Shown here: piece after piece, positions 1-10,900 of the stretch
How positions within the stretch are numbered: the first letter of the stretch is position 1
Layout of the letters: every line of letters begins with the position of its first letter
Assembly (NCBI RefSeq): GCF_900496995.4
Contig: NC_044011.1
Span: 22,476,041 to 22,540,040, forward strand
DNA: 64,000 nt
Origin: Aquila chrysaetos chrysaetos
Taxonomy: Eukaryota > Chordata > Aves > Accipitriformes > Accipitridae
Reading direction: 5' to 3'
Program-made: the position numbers and the translations under genes
The notes under the pieces: generated by a model
What the model saw: only the letters and a program-made list of their open reading frames with translations
The model's database searches: none
What the model was told of the DNA's origin: nothing

Positions 1-428
1 GTTATCAGAATAATCCTTTTCCAGAAATGGCAAGGCTGAAACTGTTGCTGAAAGGTAATGGGAAGAAAAATCATGACTTCTACAGAGCAATGAATTGGCT
101 CTTTAGTTGTTGAGTTTGAAACAAGACTTGATTTCTACTAGACATGAAAAAACAGGTATTAATGAGATAATTAACTTCAAAACAATTTGCTAAATGTTGT
201 GGTGGGTGCCCTTCTCTAGAAGTTTTTAAAGAAAACTCAGATGCCTTTTTAAAAGGTATGCTCCAGGCAAATGAGTTTTCAGTCTGGTGGCTTGGGTTAT
301 ACTTGACATCAAGCTTGGTCATTATACTTTTGGCTTTTTAAGTTGATTTTTTCCATTTATTCACCATTCCCTTTTTCACTTATGCATGCATATATTTATA
401 ATAGAGTTTTCTGCTTATTTACCTGCAG

Positions 429-573
429 GTTCTTGACTAAGGGACAGAATGCTGAAATAGAACTACAAACTCAAAGACCTGTTGCTTTAGAGTTGTATAA
501 AGATTTTAAAGAGCTTGGGAGGTTTATGTTACGCTACAGTGGTTCCACTATTGCTGCAGGAGTTGTCACAGAG
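429..573 (+). CDS. HBS1L: HBS1L penultimate coding exon
   Basis: This 145-nt exon is flanked by ttacctgcag and gtatgg. It begins in the third codon position and ends in phase 0. It carries the TKGQNA and KELGRF motifs of the C-terminal barrel. The same frame stays open into the intron as far as 609, but homology ends at the splice site. Confidence 0.95.
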
Positions 574-1689
574 GTATGGCATTTTTGTAACGAACTTTCT
601 GTACTGTAAAGGAACGGTGTTAACTTTCACATAGCATTTAGTTTTTATGGTTAAGACCTGTTTTACACCCTTTGGCCTAAAAAGTGAATTTTTTCTGCTG
701 AAAAAGAGACAGCACTTCAGCAAGATGTGAGAAAAACGTGCTACGGTTCTGTTCAATTTGTTAGGAGCAAAAATTACTCTCTTCAGAATTTTTGAATATT
801 GTGCATTTTTTCCCCTCTCGAGTTAAAAAATAACCCTTCACTATTTTAACATACATCAGTCTTTCTGAAATCTAATTGCCTGTATAAATATACTGGAAGT
901 AGTTTGTAAATAAGAAGTGTTGGCCATTTTTACTGTGGGTAGTTTGGGTCCCAGATCTTTTTCTGTTAGCGTTAAAGACCTTTGTACATTTGATTCTTAC
1001 CGATGCCTATAGACGTTTTCTGATCCTGTGTAAGTGAGAAGAATCAAAGGCTGTGGGCTAAATAGAAATGTTTTGCCTTCTATTAGGAGCAAAAAATATG
1101 AGTGTCCCTCTATCTGTCACTTTAAAAAATCTTGCTATGATTTGTGGATTAGAATTTAAGTTCTAATTCTAGGGCTGAGGGAGGGAAATTTAGTCACATT
1201 AACCAAGTTCTGGTACTGAGACTTAAAGCTGAGTCATTTAATGTCAAAACATGGAACTAGAGCGTGAGAATTTGTGGCTTCTCCCTGTGTGCGTAGGAAT
1301 GATGTGCTAGGTCTGTCAAGAGGCTCTAGGCCTTATGGAGCTTTAATGCTCTTTACAACCTGTCTGGTCTTAAATAGGATCTAGAGTTAGGGCTTTAATC
1401 TTGCACCTGTTTTTCATTAAATTTAACTTGAAGTGAATGGGGTCCTATTTAGATCTGTGATGCCCAATGTTTGTAGAATTGGGGACTAAAGAACTCTTTG
1501 ATTGTTATTTGGGAATTACTATTTCAGTACTTGTGATCTTGTTCCAGAGAATTTCAGAGCAAAAGGAATTATTTTATCCACAGCTAATTATGTCACGTTG
1601 AAAAAAACTGTGATTGTTTTACATTGAGTAGTTCATTTTTCACCATAGGGGTTTTTTCCATTTGCTTATATTTTTAGATTAAAGAATGA
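429..1689 (+). CDS. HBS1L: HBS1L, 3' end: last two coding exons (429-573, 1678-1689)
   Basis: HBS1L is the eRF3/eEF1A-like GTPase that works with Pelota to split stalled ribosomes in no-go and non-stop decay. Only the extreme C-terminus is in the window. The exon after a cag acceptor at 426-428 starts with the last base of a split codon. It encodes [15 protein letters not shown], then a segment containing [14 protein letters not shown] and [14 protein letters not shown], which is the end of the C-terminal beta-barrel shared by the eEF1A family. It closes at a gag|gtatgg donor. The frame resumes at 1678 with att aaa gaa tga, giving the C-terminus VVTE-IKE that I recall for human HBS1L. About 52 residues are present, and the GTPase domain lies upstream of the window. 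The identification is confident. The preceding exon is not visible in 1-428. Confidence 0.95.
574..1677 (+). other. HBS1L terminal intron
   Basis: This 1104-nt intron has a gtatgg donor and a tatatttttag acceptor. I see no repeat, RNA gene or further coding exon in it; the sequence is AT-rich. Confidence 0.8.
1678..1689 (+). CDS. HBS1L: HBS1L final coding micro-exon part (Ile-Lys-Glu-stop)
   Basis: Only 12 nt of this last exon are coding: att aaa gaa tga, directly after the ag at 1676-1677. They continue the phase-0 frame from 573 and give the C-terminal IKE known for vertebrate HBS1L. The rest of the exon is 3' UTR. It is too short to be found by an open-reading-frame search and is supported by splice phase and the family C-terminus. 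Confidence 0.9.
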   Translation: MKE

Positions 1690-2325
1690 TAGTGGTCATT
1701 CTTCCACCGTCCAACCAAAATGCAGTCAGGTATCCAAACTTCCGTTTAAGAATCCAGTTACTTCAGTTGAAGGAACAAGTGCAATTAATCGGGGAGATGA
1801 TGATGACAAAAGTTAAATCATGCAAGACATCTGGGGAGCCGTTCATCACTCTCTCCCGCTGCAGAACAAGATGCCAACTGACAAGAAACTGCTAATATTG
1901 CACTTCTCGATCTCAAGAATCTCATGCGGAGTTTAGCCCTTAGAGAGCTTGGTGGAAAAACCTTAGAAAGTTGAATTAGAGAAAAAGATGATGAATCATC
2001 ATGAAACAAACTCCTTACTTCCAGACATAAATTGTTTACATATTTTCTTTGATTTGCTTTTCTGCTGCACATTAATTCAGTAAAGTAACTTTATTGGTCT
2101 AATATATTTTTAGGTTTGAGTTGAATACATATTCAGGGAAAAAAAGAACTATTTACTTTGGTTTCAAGAGAATGGCATGTAGTATTATCCCAGGATTGTT
2201 TTCCCTGTCCCAAAATTTATTTAAAAAAAAAGTTTTCTTTTGCTGTGTAGTGGAAGCTGTGCCAACATTGGCTAATTTTATTTTTTAAACTGTAAGAATA
2301 ATAAAATAACTTTGTCTGAGCATAA
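1690..2325 (+). other. HBS1L: HBS1L 3' UTR (probable extent)
   Basis: This is the non-coding part of the last exon. It runs from the stop at 1687-1689 to a likely cleavage site some 15-25 nt past the AATAAA at 2300-2305. The end is inferred from that signal and the T-rich stretch after it. Other 3' ends are possible. Confidence 0.6.
2300..2305 (+). terminator. Candidate HBS1L polyadenylation signal AATAAA
   Basis: This is a canonical AATAAA about 610 nt after the HBS1L stop, followed by T/G-rich sequence (ttttgtctcc). No earlier canonical hexamer is seen between the stop codon and here. Confidence 0.55.
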
Positions 2326-2329
2326 TTTT

Positions 2330-4600
2330 GTCTCCTTCACCATTTGTTATTTAAACACTTCTAAATTGTGTTAAATCATTCTTTACTTTCCGTAACTCAG
2401 AGGTTTCAGAGTAAACTTATGAGTTAAAATGCGAAACTGGCGTGCAACTTGTCTTTCTGTGGAAATAATTTCAGTTTTTCTCATGTTACTCAGTGCAGCT
2501 ACTGTGCATACACATCTCTCTCATCCAGACTTGGTGCTCTTTTGAACAAAAGCTGGCAGTTTAATCTTGGGATGTATGCTAAAGCCAGACTGTTTTGCTT
2601 ACTCAAGCCTGTAACTCCTTCCCACTTTTCAGGAATAGGGCAGGTGGAACCTCCCAGCTGAAGAGAGGGTCCTTCTGCTGCCTCCAGCATAAGCTCAGGA
2701 CAGAGACACACTTTACTACAACTTGGAAGATGTTTTTTCAATAGGAAGTGTGAGAGGACCTCACATATTTCAGGACCTGTACGTGAGTGCGGGGTGGAGA
2801 CAACTCTGACCATAGTTAGTAGTGTGGGGAAGGAACTACAGTACTCGCTCCAGAGCATCGAGGATCAGTCACTGGGGTTAACTGACATAAAGCTGTGCCC
2901 TGCGTAGTGAAGAACACAAAAAGCCTATGATCGTTATTTAGTGCAAAGTCATGTATGGTCCATATCTACTCTTCCCACATGCTTTTTTTGGTAGGTAACT
3001 TTTTTTGCACTTACATGCTTTAGCCACAATTCAGCAGATACCTGCAGTTGACTACATAGATAAATTGTACTGTTGACTGCATGCGCATTTGTAGAAGTAC
3101 CAGCAATGCTTTGTGTGGAAATGACTTTTGTAAAAATCCTACGAATCTGAAATATCTGAAAACTGTTATTGCTAAAACTGAAGCTTATGAATTATCACTA
3201 TTTGTTATGACTTTTTATAGTCCAGAAGTCACATTTAAATACTTACCAGTTTCAACATGCCAGACCTGAAGGTTTCAGTGCACTTGTTGGGATTCCAGAG
3301 ATTCATAATGCCAAGCTTCTGCATTGAACCTGTTCCCCTTGAACTTGCCTTCAAACCTTGAAAATGTTTAGGTTGCTTTTAAGTCAGGGGACAGCTGAAG
3401 TGCTCCAGGCAGAAGAATGTGTCTTCAGTTTTAAGACTTCAGTAAATTCCTTGCTGTTTGTGGACAAGGAAGTGTGATATGGGATGAACCTCTGATAACC
3501 CTTCTCACACATGGTTGCATTAAATTTTGAGACTCGGTATTCTGTGACTACAGAAAAGCTACTGCATGCTTTCCCAGTTTGTAGCTTGGGAGAGCCAGAG
3601 GTATTACCTAATCCAGTTTCAACATGACTGCACAACCTTTCAGCACTGACTTGAACTGTGCCCAGAGGCGCCAGTTGGTTAATATATAAATGATCTGTTG
3701 TTGTGCAAGAAAAACGTACCACTTCTATTCGATCCAACTACGTTTGCATATTGATCCACAAGAAATTTGATGGCTTGGCAGTGGTCTAGGGTGCAAAAAC
3801 TTTCTAAACTGCTGATTGAGATATTCACAATCTCCTGGTGACAACATACTGCTCTCCAATATGGATGTAGTGTTTTGAATATTTCTGGAGTGCAAGGAGG
3901 TGGCATGCAATCTTAGAGCAGTTTGATAATCTAAGCATTCTCTCTTGGAGAAAAATGTCTTTTACACAGCTCTTGCCAGGCAGTTTGGGTTCTTGGGAAG
4001 TGAAAGAAAAACCTAATTATATGTAACAGGCTTCTCTATAGTAAGGTGGCTTCCACTGGAATATCTATGGAAGGGAAAGCATGAAAGCTTATGTCTTGCT
4101 TCTTTTTTAAAAACTGGATTTCTGACCACATGCAACAGAGTGTACTGGGTAGGATTGTGCTTCTCAACTGTTTTGAATTGAAGGGCCATTCAGCTGCTTG
4201 TATAGTTTGATGCTTGGGGATATTGGTGGAAAAAAGAGAGTTTATTATGTTTAAAATCTTTTCCTTTCGCAGAAGCATTGTTTTTGGGGTTACGAGGAAA
4301 AGCATTGATGATGACAAAGCAGTGAATGCGAGCTGCAGACTTGCTAGTCCAAGTGTCTGTGTCTGCTGATGGTAAGGAGCAGGTCCCTGGCTAAATGTTT
4401 GGGTCTTGAATTATTTTGTATAGTTGTTGCAAAATGCCTTCAGACTGTAGCTTGAAAAACTGGTATAGGGAGAAGTTTCCCTGTCAAACCATTCTTTCCT
4501 CCCCTTCCTCAGTACTTTATTTCCTATAGACAGAGAGGAGCTGTTTTCTAACAACTGATCCTGCCTCCCTGCTTCAGTTCCTAGAAAAGAACCAAGTGTC
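2330..4600. other. HBS1L-ALDH8A1 intergenic spacer
   Basis: About 2.3 kb of unique-looking AT-rich DNA separates the two tandem genes. Open frames in it are short and show no family resemblance or splice context. No repeat family was recognised. Confidence 0.6.
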
Positions 4601-4609
4601 ACAGAAATA

Positions 4610-4801
4610 CTAATTTTTTTTCTCCCCTTTCCTCTTTTCTGCTGTTGTTGCCAGGGTTCATTCCCACTTGAGAGCGAGCAGTGCAGGGAAGACAGGGAGA
4701 GAGGGGGAGGAGTTCAGACTCTCTGTGCAAATACATACAGACCTACTAATCTAAATTGGTGCCTCGTAGAAGAAAATCACAGATGAAGCAAGCGGCTAAC
4801 A
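4610..4801 (+). promoter_or_regulatory. Presumed ALDH8A1 promoter / 5' UTR
   Basis: The sequence directly before the ALDH8A1 start codon begins with a pyrimidine tract (4613-4640), then a purine-rich stretch around 4690-4712. It contains a C/EBP-like tgtgcaaat near 4723. No convincing TATA box or CpG island is seen, so the transcription start cannot be fixed, and a 5' non-coding exon further upstream is possible. The start codon itself is in strong context (A at -3, G at +4). Confidence 0.35.
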
Positions 4802-4939
4802 ATGGCTCATTCAAAGGCTCTCTTAGTGCTGGAAAACTTTATAGGAGGCAAATTTGTTCCTTGTTCCTCCTACATAGACTCCTATAATCCATCCACTGGA
4901 GATGTCTATTGCAGGGTGCCAGACAGTGGCAAAGAAGAG
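4802..4939 (+). CDS. ALDH8A1: ALDH8A1 coding exon 1 (residues 1-46)
   Basis: This exon has a start codon in strong context and ends gaagag|gtgagt in phase 0. It encodes the N-terminal segment with ENFIGGKF and SYIDSYNPSTGDVYC, typical of the ALDH8A1 N-terminus. In-frame codons continue into the intron but are not family-like. Confidence 0.95.
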
Positions 4940-7900
4940 GTGAGTACTACCCAAATGTATAAAGAAGTGAAAACGGGAAGTGCACATAACACTAATATTT
5001 TGAGTGGGAGAGGCTGAAGGTGAGAGAACAGAAAAACAATGAAGACAATGCTTAAATGAATAAGTTCTTTGTTGTATTGTAGCACTGTGTAATCTATTGC
5101 TGTGTCAGCGAATGCTGTTATTTTTTTACATTTTGCTATTAGAAAGTTACAGGCTGGATCCTAGGCTGGTGTAAATCAACAAAGCTTCAGTAACTTCAGT
5201 GGAGCTCCTTCAGCTCACGTGGGAGATGTCTTGTACATAAGTTAACAATAATGCTCAGACTGGCTCTAAGTATAAACAATCTGTAAGAGGGAAAAGGGTT
5301 TATTGATCTCTTTTGTAAATAAACTTAGAGGCACTGTATACAACTAAATTTCTCCCTTAGTGTTTTGATGATTTGCAGTTGTCATTTAAAAGGATTTTTG
5401 GCTTGCTTACTCTTCCCTGAAGATGGTAAAAAGCTTCCAGACCTTGTTTTGGTATTAGCAGTTAAGAGGAGAGGATGAAGTGGTTGCGATGAGTTTATGC
5501 TTCCTTATAACGTAGCCTGTCCTCTGCATCAATGTAATGTTTCCTAGTCCTGTTCTTTCTAGTGGGATGAATGTTTCCTGGTACCTTATAAATGTTCAGG
5601 TATGGATAGGCAATGTGACATTCATCTGGGGAGCTGCAGTTTCATTGATGCTACTTTATAAGGGACCTACATGTGTGCATCCAACATAGTGTTTCAGATT
5701 TACTGAAGAGAAAAACGACTGGAAAAGCTTGGATAATGCAAAGGGCTTGGCAAATATTGACAAGTACTGTACGGTATTTTCAAAACATTTTTTAAAAGAA
5801 ACTGCTACTGTGTGTGGCTCTTCACTTGTATTTCAGTCCCATTGATGTCTTTTCTCTTTGCTTCTCTCAGCAGAAACCTTTGCACTGTAATTTCAACTGG
5901 GTAAATATTTGCTGGATGCTGATGACCGAGGGTTAAAGAGTAACAGTTTGGGTTTGCTAGAATACATCTGTGTAAGTTCATTCCAACCCTCATTATGCCT
6001 GGAAAGACTTCTCTTTGATGCGCAGGTGCAAATCTTCCCGTTCATTCATTTGCAAAATCATTAAGACAAGAGAGATGTGAGAATGCCAGAACAGCCTAAC
6101 AAAAGTAGGCTGCTGGCCATTCTGGAGATATAGTTCGAGTATTCTAAAGAGCGATGGGTTTTCTCGTTCAGCTTCTGAGTTAGTGGTTGTGCATAGCAGT
6201 GGGAACCCAGTTTAAACACCTGTGAAGTTGGCGAATGCTTTACTTCTGCCTTCAGACAACTATACAAGAAGGTTGGGCTCATCTAGACATATCAAAATAA
6301 GCATCTAGACCCAGGTCCAACAAAGAACTTGGGATGCTGGTTTCTAGCAAGGCTCAATGTCCAGCTGGATTTTTTCTTGGTTAATTTTAGTGAGAGGTTA
6401 GAAGGCAGAACAGAGGCAGACAGCAAATCTGTTGCTGACCCTGGAATTTAACATCAGGTCAGCTGCAGTGGCCATTTGAGCCAGTTTCTGCTAAAAACAC
6501 CGAATGGTTTTTTTCAGGGGTTAATTTGTCCCCCCAGCTAGATGTCTTAAATTCCAAGTAGCAGCACCAAAGCAAGCTGAACAGATGCCGTGTATCTCCG
6601 AAAGACAGGCTGGTAAGAGCTAGTAAGTCCTGGAAATACCTGCTTAAAAAAAATCTCTCTTCAAAGAACATTGCTCCTGCGCATCATCCCCTGGGAAAGT
6701 TAATATCATGTCCTGAGGGCAGTTTTGGGTATTTTGATACCAACCTTTTACGATACATCTGGATCGTGTGTTCTTTCTCTGTGCCTGTCTTGTGCAGAAG
6801 AGGAAAGCAGAAAGAAGTGTTTCAGACACAGGAGTTCATAGTTGAATTCTTATCCGTGTTTTCTTTGTGGCTCGGCTTTCTTTGCTGCTTATTGCTAGTC
6901 AAACTAAGTAACTGTTTAACCTTTGTACGCTCTCTTACTTCTGTACAAATCTCTCTCCTTTTTTTCCTCTTGCTTTTTTTTAGATCAATCTACTGCCACT
7001 TCATTCCTTCCTTTGCTGATTTTCTCTTTTGCTGCCTGTGAAAATGCAACATCTTCCTCCCTCTAAACCCGCTGGAGGGTTAAAAATGCAGATAGCCTTA
7101 ACTTCACACCAGCCCTCCCTCTCTTGAAGTACATGGGCCTTGTGGAAAGCACTGCAGAGGAGAGGACAGATGAGAAGCAGCACCACAATGGCACCTAATG
7201 ACAGGAGGGTGGAAGAACAAGTTAATTAGTAAGGGTGGTATGGTTTCACAGAGGGTGAGCCTTTTCAGGGCAGCATGCCATCCACACCTGACTCACTCAA
7301 GAAGCTGCAGTTCCCCTTTCCCAGGCCTCCTTTGGCCCTGCTCCAGCTGTTTGGTGGCCGACAGCCTGCTGCTGTTGGCACCTGAGCAGTAGGTTGTCGC
7401 ACTACAGTCGAAAGTCTGAGCTTGGCCAGTGATCCATGTGACCTTGTGTGACTTGGTTTATTCCCACCCTGGCCTCCGTACAAGTATCATTCCCGCCCTC
7501 AAACTCTGGTCCTTATTTGTAGGGAGACTATAAATTTTGATGTGCATGGAGGGGGAAGGATTTCCGCCCGCTTGAACTTTTGTGCCCTCGTTAGTAAAAC
7601 ATCATTGGAGTGCCTGTAAATTATTTTGTGATGGTTTTTATAAACCCCATCACAATCTGAAGGAACAGATCTGGAACTCAGTTTTGTGGAATTGATGGGA
7701 AGGAGTCTTCAGTGACTGCATGGGAACCAGCAATGTGGCAACATTAGGAGAGGTCAGAATAATCTGATTAATCTTACATCAGCATCCTCCTAGTTATTGA
7801 CTTGGGCAGATTTCCAAAAGCTGAAGAAATTTGTGAGCAAAAATGATGGGAAACTAAGACAGCTTTGGCTAAACGCCCACCTTGATGTGTATGTTAGACA

Positions 7901-10900
7901 TTGGAAGCAATTAAGAAGTGATACATAGGAAGCAAAAATTCGGAAATAGGGCAGAAAATTAAAATATGGAAGGATGTTGGTAAACTTCTTTAGACTGGTA
8001 AACAACATTGAGAAGGAACTGCTTATAAATCAATAGATGCAGGTAGCTTTCATTTAAGAGCCCAGAGGAAATGACTGATGGAAGAGAGCATGTTTTGAGG
8101 AATCTTAATCCTTTGAAGCCTACTCTGCTTCAGAAAAGTGCTGGTATTCTGCCACTATTCAGAAAGGTCAGGCTGAAGGACCATGCAGTAGTTATGCGCA
8201 TCTCAGGCAAAATACTGGCAAGACTGGTATGCACCTATATGAAATGCATATAATGATCTTTCATATCTGTAGACTTTGTTAGGTACCTTATGAGAGAACT
8301 GACTAAACCCCCCGAGTCTTAGAAAGGAGCTATTTTTTTTTTTTTTTAATGTGAGGGCGTTAATGAGTTTCTAGCCATGATCAGATAAGATTAAAAATTT
8401 TCTCTGAGTGTCTATTCTGTAAATGTATTCTTAGTCCTTGCTTGAACCAGCTGAGGGAAAGGGAAGAGGAAATCGAAGGCTAGCAGGGCATACAGTCTGT
8501 TCCTTCCCCAACCCCTTACTTTCATCATTTCCTGGTGTGGCTGAAGTCCCATGCTGCAAGGACTGTGGACATTTAGACTGAGGCTGCATGTGCTCTGCAA
8601 ATTTGCTTGTACTTTCCCCCATGAGAAACAAGATTCTGCATGGGTTGGGCCAGTGGCACTTGCTGGCGCCAGTTGGCTGGTCTGGCATTTCCTCCAGGCC
8701 TGGAGGGTTGCCCACAAGTTGTGGAATGTAGAGAAAAGCAAGAGTTAAAGTGGAATAGGGTATGAAGAAAAGAAACTGCCTTGAGTTATGAGATGGTGTC
8801 TTGAGAACACGAAAATGGAGAGGCTGTCAATAGTCACAGCTCTTCAGAAGTGAAGTCTTCCCAATGATGTGATCTGGATTATTAGCCTCTCAAATATGAG
8901 TTAATCTGCTGATTGTTTGATATTCTTTCTAAGGCCTTCCATTAATATTCACCATCCCTTTTTTGCTTTTTTTAGGTGGAAGCTGCTGTCAAATCTGCCA
9001 AAGCTGCCTTCCCAATTTGGTCCTCAAAAAGTCCATTGGAAAGATCTCAGATCCTGAATAAATTGGCAGACCTGATTGAACGTGACCTGGAAGCATTTGC
9101 ACAAGCAGAGTCAAAGGATCAGGGTAAAAACTGGAACTGTTCATCTCAAATATAGAGTGTCTTGCTGAATATTGAAACCTTGATGTGCTTGAACTTTGCA
9201 CAAGTTGCTGATTTTGGATTCCTGCGGCATTATTGCTTTTCAGAATTGCTGACTTTGACTTCGGTTGTTAGATATTTGGAATGCAATACTACAGGGGAGC
9301 TGTTGTTATCGATTATGGTTGCACTGTGCCGTGGATTACCTGGGCGCAGGACAAAACGCATTTCCCCAAAAACATGCAAATCAGCTTTCAGAGCAGAGTT
9401 TAAAGCACTGTTTCTGCCCAAGATAACACAGCAGTGTGCTTGTTTTTGTTTCAGGAAAAACTATTACATTTGCTAGAACAGTGGACATCCCTCGGGCCGT
9501 GTACAACTTCCGATTCTTTGCCTCTTCCATCCTTCATCACACAACAGAGTGCACCGAGATGGCAACCATGGGCTGCGTGCACTACACCTCGAGGGCACCT
9601 GTAGGAGTTGGTATGATGCTCCTGAAATGCTGAAAAGCTTGGCAGAGTGTCTGCCTCAGTAGTGGCTCAACAAAGAAGAGGATTTTTCAAAAGCATTTGT
9701 CGTCTCTGGATCACGTGCTAAACATGACTAGTCTGCTTAAGCATGAGCAACTTTATGTAAAATCGGTTATGTTACTTTATGTAAAATCAGTTATGCTACT
9801 TCATGGTAAAAAGAATGTTTATATGCCTTAAAAAGCCTCTGTTTTAACCTGGTGGCTCTCACCCTCAAAACCTCTCGTGTTTCATATGTGCATGTCTGTG
9901 TGGGTAAATAAGTATTACTGCTGTGGGTCAGGGAGGCGTTTGGAAGCATGCAGCTGCTGCTCCTGCAGCTCCAGGGAGAGCTGGATCTTCCTCGCCTTTG
10001 GAGAAGCAGTAGTAGCTTGCAACGTGACATTTCAGCCTGTGACTGGAATGCACACGGGTGGCTAAAGCGCTTTTAGCTGGGGAATTGCTGAACTCAGCCA
10101 CTAGATGCTGCTGGTGCTTCAGAAATAAAGTGGCTGTGCTGACTTGAGGAGTAATGGAGTCGTGATGATTCCATTATTATCTCAGTATGTATGAATGTTC
10201 CACATTCACACTTGAATTATTTAAAAAATAAAATTTGCTAACCTAGAGGACCTATTTAAAAGTTTTTGTGAGCAGTGGAGAACATAAGTATTGCTGGTAA
10301 AATCACTCTCATAAGGAAAAGGCACTCCTTGCATCTGCTCCATCAAACAGCGAGAAATCCTGTGACTTCTGTGAGCAATCGTAGCTAACAATTACAGATT
10401 GTTTTTGACTATTTCCTCTAAATATGTAAGGTGAAAGTATTCCTAAAGGCAATTACTGAAAAAATTCTGGTCTTTCAGCAATTCATGGAAGCATCAGTTC
10501 TTACACTGATAAATTTGGCACTCATAAGTTAGGCTAAAATGTATTGGGAAAATATGCGCTGTATGTTATGCACGCTCTTTTTTGTATTAAAATTGGGGAA
10601 AAAAAAAGTTGGAAAGAGCAAAAGAAAGCAAGAGTGATCTGAGCTAACACACATTAATTTGCTGTTGACTAACACAGCATGTTACCACAGACCAGTTGAT
10701 GTACATAGTTTTTATGGCTAACCTTGTGTCATTGTTCCTAGAAAACACTGAAAAGCTGCTGTGAATATAAGCTTCTGCCCTGAAGAAGCAGCAAAACTTA
10801 TTCAGAGAGTTCAGCTGATCACCTTTAGGATCATTTGTGCAAATCTTTTAAAATCATCTGCCTCTGAGAAATGTTTCTAGCTGCAAATTTATTGTACAAT

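Noticed and set aside
25..56. Possible upstream HBS1L exon (cag|aaatggcaagg...gaaag|gtaatg)
   Set aside because: It has exon-like borders, but none of its translations fits the HBS1L sequence expected before KFLTKGQ. The first reading frame also has a stop.
574..609. HBS1L protein ending at 609 by read-through of the exon
   Set aside because: The 12 codons after 573 are intron. The gtatgg donor and the IKE-stop at 1678 fit the family C-terminus better.
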